The position numbers and the translations under genes are program-made. Of a DNA stretch of 64,000 nt, positions 17,597 to 27,362 are shown one piece after another. Below the pieces are notes generated by a model, which did not search any database, was not told where the DNA came from, and saw nothing but the letters and a program-made list of their open reading frames with translations. Position 1 is the first letter of the stretch; the number at the start of each line of letters is the position of its first letter. The DNA is from Celeribacter sp. HF31 (GTDB lineage: Bacteria; Pseudomonadota; Alphaproteobacteria; Rhodobacterales; Rhodobacteraceae), in the NCBI RefSeq assembly GCF_011806455.1, contig NZ_JAATOT010000002.1, forward strand, positions 372,001-436,000, in the 5' to 3' direction.

Positions 17597-17631
17597 CTGG
17601 TCACGCTAACAATGCCCGCGCGCGCGGCGAA

Positions 17632-17667
17632 TACGACCAAAGTCCAGCACGCCCTGCGACCCCGCCC
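17632..17667. promoter_or_regulatory. candidate operator pair, NosR-like/permease divergent region
   Basis: TACGAC-CAAA-GTCC (core 17635-17644, centre 17639.5) and GCGAC-CCCG (half site, GAC at 17658-17660, centre 17662.5) again have a 23-bp centre spacing. They lie 43-66 bp upstream of the NosR-like start and 32-55 bp upstream of the permease start. Confidence 0.6.
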
Positions 17668-17694
17668 GCGCTACAGTCAGGGCCGGAGGAGTTC

Positions 17695-18501
17695 ATGCAA
17701 AAGACGCGGAGATATTCGGCAGGCTATACCGCCCTTTCCTTGGGCGGACTGGTTGCGCTCTGGGCCTTTGCGGCCTGGGTGAAAGCCGACCCGGAGATCC
17801 TGCCGTCGCCCATGGCAGTCATGGTGGTTTTGGTCGATCTGATCGCCAAGGGCACGCTCTGGCCGCAGATGCAGGCGACGCTCACCCGTGTGATCCTGTC
17901 CTTCACGGCGGCCATGGTGCTTGGCACCGCCCTTGGGATTTTGCTTGGCCTGTCGCCGCGTCTCAATCGCCTGTTTGACCCTTGGGTGACGGTGTTTCTG
18001 AACCTGCCCGCGCTGGTGGTCATCGTGCTCTGTTATCTCTGGATCGGTCTCAACGAGGTGGCCGCGATCACCGCCGTCACACTCAACAAACTGGCGCAGG
18101 TGACGGTGACGCTGCGCGATGGAACGGCTGCGCGGGATCGGCGGCTCGACGAGATGGCGGGCCTCTACCGGATGCCCCGCGCGCGCTACCTGCGCCACGT
18201 CGTGTTGCCGCAGCTTGCGCCCTATCTCGCCATTGCAGGGAGGAACGGCTTGGCGATGATCTGGAAGATCGTGCTTGTCGTTGAATTTCTAGGCCGTTCC
18301 AATGGGATAGGCTTCAAAATTCATCTGCATTTTCAAAACTTCCAAACTGCCTATGTGCTGGCCTATGCGCTGAGTTTCGTGGCCGTGATGCTGGTGATCG
18401 AGATCGCGGTGATCCAGCCCTGGGAACGTGCTGCGGCTCGGTGGCGGGGCGACACGGCGAGCGATGCACGCGCCCTCACGCCTCGTCCTGCGGCGCCATG
18501 A
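17695..18501 (+). CDS. ABC importer permease (SsuC/TauC type)
   Basis: A 268-residue inner-membrane permease with about six helices, the leading motif DPEILPSPMAVMVVLVDL and the EAA loop DEMAGLYRMPRARYLRHVVLPQLAPYL. It is of the nitrate/sulfonate/taurine class, so it is the natural partner of the binding protein and ATPase at 5876-7515, which lack a permease. The start at 17695 follows GGAGGAGTTC. Its last 26 bp overlap the end of the convergent sensor kinase gene. Confidence 0.87.
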   Translation: MQKTRRYSAGYTALSLGGLVALWAFAAWVKADPEILPSPMAVMVVLVDLIAKGTLWPQMQATLTRVILSFTAAMVLGTALGILLGLSPRLNRLFDPWVTVFLNLPALVVIVLCYLWIGLNEVAAITAVTLNKLAQVTVTLRDGTAARDRRLDEMAGLYRMPRARYLRHVVLPQLAPYLAIAGRNGLAMIWKIVLVVEFLGRSNGIGFKIHLHFQNFQTAYVLAYALSFVAVMLVIEIAVIQPWERAAARWRGDTASDARALTPRPAAP

Positions 18502-20698
18502 CAAAGCGTTCTAGGTCCTGCGGCGCGATAGGTTTGTAGAGGATTTTGACGCCAGCGCCGGAGCTGTGCTGCACCACCTCAGGGGAGCGGTTCGCCGTCA
18601 CCAGACGTGCCGGAATGGGACCGTAGAGACCTCGCATCTGGCGGATCACCTCGATGCCGTCGATGCCCTCGCCAAGCTGATAATCGACCAGCATGAGATC
18701 GGGCACCACATCCAACTCCGCAACGAGAGACAGAGCCTCTTCGCCGCTTTCCACCGCCACCACCGCAAGCCCCCATTTTTCGAGCAAAAGCGTCATGGCG
18801 CGGCGCACATCGGCGTCGTTTTCCACCAAAAGCGCGATCAGTCCAAAGGCCTGATCCGGCTCTGTGGCTGGCGTTTGGAACGTGCTGATCGTCTGCGCCG
18901 CCACATGGCGCGTCACGGCAAGATCAATGCCGAACACTGTGCCCTTGCCCAGCGCGCTATGCAGATGGATCGGATGGCCCAGCTGCGCACAGGCCCGGTC
19001 CACGATGGCCAGCCCGAGCCCCATGCCGACAGAGGCCGAAGCCGAAGTGCCAAGCCTATGAAATTCCTGAAAAATCGCCTGTTGCGAGGCTTCGGGAATG
19101 CCGGGGCCGGTGTCGCGCACCTCAAGGCGCACACGCCCGTTCGGCTTGTGCCGCGCGCCGACAAGCACCCGGCCCTCCTCGGTGTAGCGGATCGCGTTGG
19201 ACATCAGGTTCTGCAAAATCCGCCTGAGGTACGTCGGGTCGCTTTCGACGATCTTATCGGTGCGCACAACGCGCAGGTCGATGCCCTTGGCGCGCGCGGC
19301 GGGCAGGTATTCTTCGCGCAATTGCATCAGCATCGGCGCCAAGGGCACCGGCATGATGTCGAGCGCCTTGCGCCCGGCCTCCAATTTGGAAATATCGAGC
19401 AGCGCGGAGAGGATGTTTTCCACACTGGCGAGCGCGTTTTGCGCCTTGGCAAGGGTTTCACGCGCCAGCGGGCTTGTCACATCGTCCTCGGCGGAGGCGA
19501 CAAACAGCTTGGCGGCGGACAGGGGCTGCAACAGGTCGTGACTGGCGGCGGCGACAAAGCGCGAGCGCGCGGCATTGGCGCGTTCCGCCCGGCCCAGCGC
19601 ATCCTCAAGATCGAGCGTCCGGCTCATCACCCGCGCCTCGAGCGTCTCGTTGGCGCGCGTGAGGTCCTCCACCGCCTGACGCTCGGCCGTCACATCGGTG
19701 ACGGACATCACGAAGCCGCCATCCGGCAGGTCTTCGGCCGAGACCACCAGCACGCGGTTGTCGACATGTTTGAGCTCGAAGGTCAGCGGCACACGCGGCG
19801 CCTGACCGTAGACCCACGAGAGCAAGGCCTCGGGCGTCATTCCGTCGTTCAGGGTCAAAGCCGTTTCGGCGCGCTGATACATGGTGTCGAACCGCGCGCC
19901 GATCCGCATATGCGACATCGGCAGGCCCATGAGATAGCCGAGACGTTGGTTAAAACCCGCGAGCCGCGCGTCCTTGTCAAAGATGCAGACACCCAGAGAG
20001 ACATGCTCCAAGGTGGCGTGGATCATCTGGGCCTGATCGTCGAGCATCCGCCCGCGGGTTTCGCGTTCGGCATGCACCAGATCGGAGACGTCGGTTTGCA
20101 GGATCACCGTGCCGTCGTCCCGGGTGCGATGTTCGGAAATCTGGACCCAGCGGTCACCCTCGACATGGATGTTGAACACCACATGGCGGTCCTTGTGCCG
20201 CTCGACCCGGCGCTCGGCCCAGGCATAGGCGGTGTCCGTTTCGGTCAGATCGAGATGTTTGGACCGGCCGACCAATTCGGCATAATTCGAAAAGCTGATC
20301 CCCTCATGAAGCGCAGCGCGCACATCCGGCAAAAAGCTCGCGAAGCGCGAATTGTACATCACCAGCACGTCGTCTGAATCGAACAGCGCAAAACCGTCCT
20401 GCACCGTCTCGATGGCATTGGCGAGGTTGCGCCGCGCGGTGTCGAGATCGCGGTTGGCCTCGGCCAGACGCGCGTTCGACACATTGAGCAGATCGAGCGC
20501 ATATTCCAGATCGACGGTGCGCTGCCGGACCTGTTCCTCGAACATGGCGGCGCGCTGAAACTGGGCATAGGCGGCGCTGTGCTCGTTCGAGCGCTGTTCC
20601 GTCTGGCTCATCAGCACATCGACGATCTTCAACAGTTTTTCCCGCGACCGCTCGGGGCTATCGGCGGGGTTCAGGACAAAATCGGACGGGCGGGTCAT
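18476..20698 (-). CDS. hybrid PAS-sensor histidine kinase with C-terminal receiver
   Basis: A 740-residue soluble hybrid kinase. It has a coiled coil (about 20-95), two PAS domains (about 95-215 and 225-340), a second coiled coil, a HisKA domain with His387 in SHDLLQPLSA, an ATPase domain with QNLMSNAIRYT and DTGPGIPE, and a receiver (about 620-735) with phospho-acceptor Asp672 in LMLVDYQLG. There is no membrane segment, so it senses an internal signal. It is coupled to the FIST gene (ATGA) and is the last gene of a response regulator-FIST-kinase operon. Similar PAS kinases control quinoprotein ethanol oxidation in Pseudomonas. Confidence 0.9.
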   Translation of the reverse strand: MTRPSDFVLNPADSPERSREKLLKIVDVLMSQTEQRSNEHSAAYAQFQRAAMFEEQVRQRTVDLEYALDLLNVSNARLAEANRDLDTARRNLANAIETVQDGFALFDSDDVLVMYNSRFASFLPDVRAALHEGISFSNYAELVGRSKHLDLTETDTAYAWAERRVERHKDRHVVFNIHVEGDRWVQISEHRTRDDGTVILQTDVSDLVHAERETRGRMLDDQAQMIHATLEHVSLGVCIFDKDARLAGFNQRLGYLMGLPMSHMRIGARFDTMYQRAETALTLNDGMTPEALLSWVYGQAPRVPLTFELKHVDNRVLVVSAEDLPDGGFVMSVTDVTAERQAVEDLTRANETLEARVMSRTLDLEDALGRAERANAARSRFVAAASHDLLQPLSAAKLFVASAEDDVTSPLARETLAKAQNALASVENILSALLDISKLEAGRKALDIMPVPLAPMLMQLREEYLPAARAKGIDLRVVRTDKIVESDPTYLRRILQNLMSNAIRYTEEGRVLVGARHKPNGRVRLEVRDTGPGIPEASQQAIFQEFHRLGTSASASVGMGLGLAIVDRACAQLGHPIHLHSALGKGTVFGIDLAVTRHVAAQTISTFQTPATEPDQAFGLIALLVENDADVRRAMTLLLEKWGLAVVAVESGEEALSLVAELDVVPDLMLVDYQLGEGIDGIEVIRQMRGLYGPIPARLVTANRSPEVVQHSSGAGVKILYKPIAPQDLERFVMAPQDEA

Positions 20699-21975
20699 TT
20701 TGGCGCCCCCTCTGCGGGCGTGGCCCCGGAACAGGCGGTCAGATCCCCCTCGCTCATCTCCGTGCCCGGCGGATAGATCGCGACGCCGGTGAAAGTCTGG
20801 TTGACATGGATCGCGCCGATCTGTTCGCCGTAGGTGGAAAACCCGCGCACCTTGTGTTTTCGCAACAGCGCGGACACTTCGGCCTTCCTTTGGGTCTGTT
20901 CGGCCTCGACGCGACGAAAGATGCAGTCAAAGGCCAGAACCATCTCAGGTGCTGCGGGCCGCGCCAGCGTGTCGAGCGTCCGGGTCAGATGGCCCACCAT
21001 GTCCTTGGGTTCCGCCAAGGTCAGCACCAACCCCTGATCGATCGCAGCAAAGAACGACATATCGCCATTGGGCTCCACCGCTTTGATCGCGCGCACATGG
21101 TGTTTGCCGCCGACCTGCACCACCACCGGGTTCGCCGCGAAGACCTGGTCGTTCAAAGCCGCCGGGTCCTGACCTATGAGACGCGCATATTCCGTTGCGG
21201 CAGGTTCGGCGTTGATCTCCTTGACGACACGCGTGTCGGGTTCGGCCTCGGTCACGACCATGCGTTTTTCGGTGACCTGAAAATGATCGCAGGAAAACAC
21301 CCGCACCGGGCAATGGGTGCGGAAAAACGTCAGCATGGCGGCGTTTTCGGTGATCTGGCGGCCATTGAGCAGAAAGGTTTCCTTGAACCGCACCCCGTCG
21401 CCCGCCGAGCCGCCGAACAGAGGCACCGGCCCCAGCCCCGAAGACAGCGCCGCAGTCAAAGCGTCTTCCCGCTCCGACAGCCCATCGACCAGAAGCATGG
21501 CGAATTCATGCTCGAAATGCGGGTAACGTTGCGCCAGAATTTGCCGCGCGCGGATCAAGCCGCTCATCAGGTCCTGCGACAGGCAGGTCTTGAGCTCGGG
21601 CACGAGGATCGTCTCCACCCCGAAATGTTCGACCGGAAAGCCGACCGCGAGGATTTTATCCTCGTCATAGCCCTCCGCCGTCAATTCACCCGCCGTCGAA
21701 CAGCCCATCACCCGGCCCCAGGGCACCTCGGCCTTGATCTGGCGCGCCAGAGCCACGCGGTCCACACTTGGTGCGATGAACATCAGGACGATGGAAAACG
21801 GGCCTTTGCCGAGCTTTTGCACCAGCTTGCGGATGGCATCGGGGTCCTGCGCCTCGACCTCGGCCGAGCGCACCACGGGGGCATCGTCCCCGAATCTCGG
21901 TCCAGAGCCTGTGCCAAAGCCTGAGCCAAAGTGCGCGCCAAGGCCCGCAGCGAACGCAGCGTTCTGTTGTCTCAT
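20695..21975 (-). CDS. FIST domain sensory protein
   Basis: A 426-residue cytoplasmic protein with FIST N (about 50-240: GRVMGCSTAGELTAEGYDED, GGSAGDGVRFKETFLL) and FIST C (about 240-400: EYARLIGQD, GFSTYGEQIGAIHVNQTFTG). FIST domains are proposed small-ligand sensors that work with two-component systems. It lies between the response regulator and hybrid kinase genes and probably feeds that pathway. The start at 21975 (MRQQNAAF) follows GGGAGGACATC; the upstream in-frame codons at 22005 are less likely. Confidence 0.85.
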   Translation of the reverse strand: MRQQNAAFAAGLGAHFGSGFGTGSGPRFGDDAPVVRSAEVEAQDPDAIRKLVQKLGKGPFSIVLMFIAPSVDRVALARQIKAEVPWGRVMGCSTAGELTAEGYDEDKILAVGFPVEHFGVETILVPELKTCLSQDLMSGLIRARQILAQRYPHFEHEFAMLLVDGLSEREDALTAALSSGLGPVPLFGGSAGDGVRFKETFLLNGRQITENAAMLTFFRTHCPVRVFSCDHFQVTEKRMVVTEAEPDTRVVKEINAEPAATEYARLIGQDPAALNDQVFAANPVVVQVGGKHHVRAIKAVEPNGDMSFFAAIDQGLVLTLAEPKDMVGHLTRTLDTLARPAAPEMVLAFDCIFRRVEAEQTQRKAEVSALLRKHKVRGFSTYGEQIGAIHVNQTFTGVAIYPPGTEMSEGDLTACSGATPAEGAPK

Positions 21976-22007
21976 GATGTCCTCCCTCAGGTGAGGGTGA
22001 CGCAAAC

Positions 22008-22721
22008 TCAGGTGTCAGGCAAGAGGCTGTTGAAATTGGCTTCCTGCGCGATGAGCACCGCCTGGGTGCGGCTTTGCACGCCCAGCTTGCGCATGATCGC
22101 GGTCACATGCGCCTTGACCGTGGTCTCGGCGATGGACAGCTCATAGGCGATTTGCTTGTTCATCTGCCCTTCGCAGATCAGCTGCAAAATCCGCGCCTGT
22201 TGTTTCGTCAGATGCGACAGGCGAATGAGCGCCTCCTCGCCGGAACTGAGCGGCATATTGGCATCGCTCTCGGAAAACGCGCCCTCGGGGGCGTAAATCT
22301 CGCCATTGGCGATATGCTCAAAGGCCTTGCGGAACACGTCACGCGGCGAATGTTTCGGCACAAAGCCCGCCGCCCCCACACGAATGGCCGAGCGCACCAC
22401 GCGCGGCTCCGCCATCGACGACACGATCACCACCGGCGTGCGCGGGCAAAGCTTGATCAACCGCACAAGACCATCGAGGCCGTTCACATCGGGGAGGTTC
22501 AGATCGAGCAGGATCACATCCGGCTCAAGTCCCCCATCGAGCACAGACAAAGCCTCTTCGAGCGCGCCTGCGGTCTGCACCCGCTCGATGCCCAGCCCCG
22601 CTTTCAAGGTCATCGACAAGGCATCGCAAAACAGCGGGTGGTCGTCGATGATCAATGCGTTTTGCAGGGCGCCTTCGACGCGGATGGAGGGCTTATCGTT
22701 CATCGGAAAACCATTTTTCAC
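22008..22721 (-). CDS. LuxR/NarL-family response regulator
   Basis: A 237-residue regulator with a receiver domain (about 20-140; acidic IIDDH pair, phospho-acceptor Asp73 in LLDLNLPD, Lys in VPKHS) and a LuxR-type helix-turn-helix (about 165-230, LTKQQARILQLICEGQMNKQ). It belongs to the class of AgmR/ErbR and FlhR, which activate quinoprotein alcohol dehydrogenase genes. It is the best candidate to bind the CGAC-N4-GTCG repeats of the cluster. The start is GTG at 22721 or ATG at 22703 (MNDKPSI); neither has a strong ribosome site. Confidence 0.9.
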   Translation of the reverse strand: MKNGFPMNDKPSIRVEGALQNALIIDDHPLFCDALSMTLKAGLGIERVQTAGALEEALSVLDGGLEPDVILLDLNLPDVNGLDGLVRLIKLCPRTPVVIVSSMAEPRVVRSAIRVGAAGFVPKHSPRDVFRKAFEHIANGEIYAPEGAFSESDANMPLSSGEEALIRLSHLTKQQARILQLICEGQMNKQIAYELSIAETTVKAHVTAIMRKLGVQSRTQAVLIAQEANFNSLLPDT

Positions 22722-22844
22722 CTGTTTCTGTCTTACCCTAACAGAGACGAGGATCGCCCGACATTGCCGAAAAGTCTATATTTCCTTGTCGGCGTTTTCT
22801 GGTTCAATGGCCGCGGTTTTAAAACCTGCGCCTCTCATCTGCGC

Positions 22845-23762
22845 TCATGACCGATAGCCCAAAGGCCCCATCTGCGGCGCCTGGAACACCTCGCTGAAAT
22901 AGTCAAAGAACATCCGCGTCGCCTCGCTCCACTCCTGCCCCTTGCGCCAGGCCAGACCAACGTCCATCGACGGGATGTCGCGATCCACCACCACCGTGCC
23001 GATCCGCCGCCCCTCAAGCGACCAGGGCCTGTAGACCATATCGGAGAGGATCGTCACGCCCTGCCCGTTGGCGACCATAGAGCGCACCGCTTCGGTCGAA
23101 GAAGTCCTCAGCTTGACCTTCGGCACCAACCCCGTCGGCCCCCAGTATTTCATCGAGGTATGCGCCGCCTCATCGACCGTCAGCATGATGTAATCCTCCT
23201 CGGCGATCTCCTCGAAATGCGCCTGACCTTTGATTTGCAGCGGGTGGTTTTGCGGCACCCACAGCCTGCGCGGTGAACGCAACAGGGTTTGCGTGTCCAA
23301 TTCGGGGCTTTGCGTGTTCGAGGTCAAAAGCACCGCCATATCGAAGCGATTGGTGATCAACCCCTCTTCGATGCTCTCACGGTTCAACTCGCTGAGACGA
23401 ATGTCGAGTTTGGGGAACCTGTGCTTGAGCCGGTCGAGGTGGAAGGGCAGGAAATATCCGATCACCGTATAGGTCGCGGCAATGTTGATCGTGCCTTCGA
23501 TCTCCGAATGCCCCTGCACCACATTGCGTGCCATTTCGACCTTTTCCATGATCTCGCGCGCCGCCCCCAAAAGCTCGCGCCCCGGCGGCGTCAGTTCCAT
23601 GCCATGTGCGGTGCGGACGAACAGGATGGCATCGAGATCCTGCTCCAACTCGCGCACGGCGGTGGTGATCGAACTTTGCGAAATCCTGAGCTCGCTGGCG
23701 GCGCGGCTGACCTGACCGAGCTCGGCGGTGGCGATGAAATATTTCAACTGACGCAGATTCAT
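22845..23762 (-). CDS. LysR family transcriptional regulator
   Basis: A 305-residue LysR protein: N-terminal winged helix (MNLRQLKYFIATAELGQVSR, AASELRISQSSITTAVRELE) and an inducer-binding domain (about 90-295). It is divergent from the carboxylase/transport operon at 24070 across a 307-bp AT-rich gap, so it probably controls that operon and itself. Palindromic sequences lie just upstream of its start. The inducer is unknown, perhaps the cyclic amide or acid metabolised by the operon. Confidence 0.9.
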   Translation of the reverse strand: MNLRQLKYFIATAELGQVSRAASELRISQSSITTAVRELEQDLDAILFVRTAHGMELTPPGRELLGAAREIMEKVEMARNVVQGHSEIEGTINIAATYTVIGYFLPFHLDRLKHRFPKLDIRLSELNRESIEEGLITNRFDMAVLLTSNTQSPELDTQTLLRSPRRLWVPQNHPLQIKGQAHFEEIAEEDYIMLTVDEAAHTSMKYWGPTGLVPKVKLRTSSTEAVRSMVANGQGVTILSDMVYRPWSLEGRRIGTVVVDRDIPSMDVGLAWRKGQEWSEATRMFFDYFSEVFQAPQMGPLGYRS

Positions 23763-24069
23763 GGTGCTGTCCCTGTTCGGAGTCTCCGATAACCATCGGC
23801 GGTTTATTCCGAAACATCCTGTCGCAGGAGCGCGGAAACGTAAATTTCGAATTTGTAGATATGCATTATCTTTAAATCAGAACAACTTTCAGGCGACTTC
23901 GTTTCAATTTCGCCCATTTTTGCGCCAAATCCCTATTTTGAGCGATTTCCAGATGATCTCTTTGCCGCTCTTTCATTCTGATTTTTCGATAATGCAAAAA
24001 CAATATTTTGAATTTTACAACAGGAAGATTTTTTTCAGAGGATGGGTCCAAAGAAATTAAGGACCGAAC
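23763..24069. promoter_or_regulatory. divergent regulatory region between the LysR gene and the pxpA-like operon
   Basis: This 307-bp gap is clearly richer in A+T than its surroundings from about 23830 onward. Near the LysR start are the perfect palindrome CGGAGTCTCCG (23778-23788) and the near palindrome GATAACC-ATCGGC-GGTTTATTC (23788-23809), plausible LysR boxes. Next to the downstream gene, AAGGA sits seven bases before its ATG. No further gene is visible in it. Confidence 0.55.
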
Positions 24070-24849
24070 ATGCGAAAGATCATCGATTTGAATTGCGACA
24101 TGGGAGAGGGCTTCGGGCATTGGGTTCTGAGCGACGCCCCCGATGAAGAGCTGATGGCTCTGATCTCCTCGGCCAATATCGCGGCCGGGTTTCATGCCGG
24201 CGATCCGAACTCCATGGATCGGGTGATCAAACTGGCGCAGACCTACGGCGTCGGCCTCGGCGCGCATCCCGGCTACCGCGATCTTCAGGGCTTTGGCCGC
24301 CGCTACATCAAGACCACGCCCGAAGAGCTGGTCAATGACATCATCTATCAGGTCGGCGCGGTGCGCGAATTCGGGCGTCGTCACGGCATTCGCCTTCAGC
24401 ACGTCAAACCCCACGGCGCGCTCTACATGGAGGCCGCCGTCAACGAAGACCTGTCGCGCCACATGATCGAAAGTCTGGCGGCGATCAGCGGCGATCTCTT
24501 GATCTTTTGCATGGGAACCTCGAAAACCTACGACGTCGCCAAACGTTTGGGCCAGCCGGTGATCCGGGAATTCTACGCCGACCGCGACTATGGCGACGAC
24601 GGGTCCATCGTCTTCACCCGCCGCGTGTCGCGGCCCGATCCCGAAGAGATCGCCCAGAAATGTTTGCGTGCCTGCGTCGAAGGCAAGGTGACCACCGTCA
24701 CCGGCAAAGATATCGACATCGCGTTCGAGTCCATCTGTTTCCATTCCGACACCCCCGGCGCGGTTGAGATCGGGCGCGCCATTCGCGCCGCTCTCACCGA
24801 GAACGGGATCAACATCGCACCGGCCTCCGCCGTGCTCGAGACCGCGTGA
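24070..24849 (+). CDS. LamB/YcsF family protein (PxpA-like, 5-oxoprolinase subunit A type)
   Basis: A 259-residue cytosolic LamB/YcsF protein with the typical start [26 protein letters not shown] and [14 protein letters not shown]. The family includes PxpA, which with PxpB and PxpC hydrolyses 5-oxoproline using ATP. Here the neighbours add a biotin carrier and biotin carboxylase, so the real substrate may be another lactam or cyclic amide. It overlaps or abuts the next genes in a tight plus-strand operon. Confidence 0.88.
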   Translation: MRKIIDLNCDMGEGFGHWVLSDAPDEELMALISSANIAAGFHAGDPNSMDRVIKLAQTYGVGLGAHPGYRDLQGFGRRYIKTTPEELVNDIIYQVGAVREFGRRHGIRLQHVKPHGALYMEAAVNEDLSRHMIESLAAISGDLLIFCMGTSKTYDVAKRLGQPVIREFYADRDYGDDGSIVFTRRVSRPDPEEIAQKCLRACVEGKVTTVTGKDIDIAFESICFHSDTPGAVEIGRAIRAALTENGINIAPASAVLETA

Positions 24850-24878
24850 AGCGGTCCAAACAACAGGGAAACCACATC

Positions 24879-25112
24879 ATGAGCGACATCCAGTCCCCCC
24901 TCCCCGGCACTTTTTACCACAAGCCCTCCCCCGAAGAGCCGCCCTTCAAGGCGCCCGGGGATGCGGTGGCCGTCGGCGACCAGATCGGCCTGATCGAAGT
25001 GATGAAAACCTTCATCGCAGTGACCGCAGACATCGCGGGCACCTTCAAAGGCTACAGCGTCGACGACGCCACCCCCGTCACCGCAGGCGCCGTCTTGGCG
25101 GAGCTTGACTGA
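24879..25112 (+). CDS. short biotin carboxyl carrier protein
   Basis: A 77-residue biotinyl domain, about half the length of fatty-acid AccB. The biotin attachment site is IEVMKT, Lys43. PLPGTFYHKPSPEEPPFKAPG is the typical N-terminal strand region of carrier domains. It carries carboxybiotin between the biotin carboxylase encoded next and, probably, the AHS1/AHS2 proteins. The start at 24879 follows CAGGGAAACC. The biotin carboxylase ATG comes one base after its stop. Confidence 0.85.
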   Translation: MSDIQSPLPGTFYHKPSPEEPPFKAPGDAVAVGDQIGLIEVMKTFIAVTADIAGTFKGYSVDDATPVTAGAVLAELD

Positions 25113-25113
25113 C

Positions 25114-26486
<1,373 letters not shown>

Positions 26487-26490
<4 letters not shown>

Positions 26491-27362
26491 AAACGCGTTA
26501 CACATATGGCGGGGACGAACATATCTATGTCGAGATCGACGATGAAATGTCGCTGGACGCCTTCTTTATCGCGCTCTCTCTCTCGAACATGGTGCGCGAG
26601 GCGAATATTCCCGGCGTGACCGAGATCCTGCCCGCCAATGCCTCTTTCGAAGTGCGGTTCGACCCCGACGTGATCGCGCCGGATGCGATGATGGACAAGA
26701 TCAAAGCCTTCGAACATCAGGCCGAAGCGCAGGAAAAACGCCTCGACACCCGGATCATCGAAATCCCTGTCTATTACGAGGACCCCTGGACTCACGAGAC
26801 CCTGATGCGGTTCCGCGAACGCCACCAAGACCCGACGGGAAGCGATCTCGATTATGCCGCGCGGATCAACGGCTATGATACGGTCGCCGATTTCATCGAG
26901 GCGCATCACAGCCAGCCGTGGTTCGTCTCGATGGTGGGCTTCGTCTCCGGCCTGCCGTTTCTCTACCAACTCGTCGAGCGCGACAAACAGCTCGAAGTGC
27001 CGAAATACCTGCGCCCCCGCACCGACACGCCGAAGCTGACGGTGGGCTATGGTGGCTGTTTCTCCTGCATCTATTCCGTGCGCGGCGCGGGCGGCTATCA
27101 GATGTTCGGCATCACGCCGATGCCGATCTTCGATCCGGAGCAAAAGATCAGCTATCTCAAAGACTTCATGGTCTTCTTTAAACCCGGCGACATCGTGAAA
27201 TGGAAACCCATTGATCGCGCCGAATACGACCGCATTACCGAGGCGGTCGAGGATGGCACCTACACGCCGCGCATCGCCGAGGTCGCCTTTGATCTCGATG
27301 CATTCAACGACGACATGACCGGCTTTAACGCCAAGCTGATGGAGGCCCTCAATGACGCTTGA
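26487..27362 (+). CDS. AHS1/KipI-family carboxyltransferase-domain protein (PxpB-like)
   Basis: A 291-residue member of the family of PxpB/KipI and the first half of the urea carboxylase carboxyltransferase domain. Recognisable parts are YGGDEHIYVEIDDEMSLDAF, IPGVTEILPANASFEVRFDP, VGFVSGLPFLYQL and YGGCFSCIYSVRGAGGYQMFG. It is longer than usual PxpB (about 220) by an insertion between the two halves (about residues 85-150). It acts with the AHS2 protein encoded next, overlapping by 11 bp. Confidence 0.85.

Noticed and set aside
3918-22721. PQQ biosynthesis genes and a TonB-dependent lanthanophore receptor
   Set aside because: Looked for because the cluster would need them; no protein in the window matches pqqA-E or a TonB receptor.
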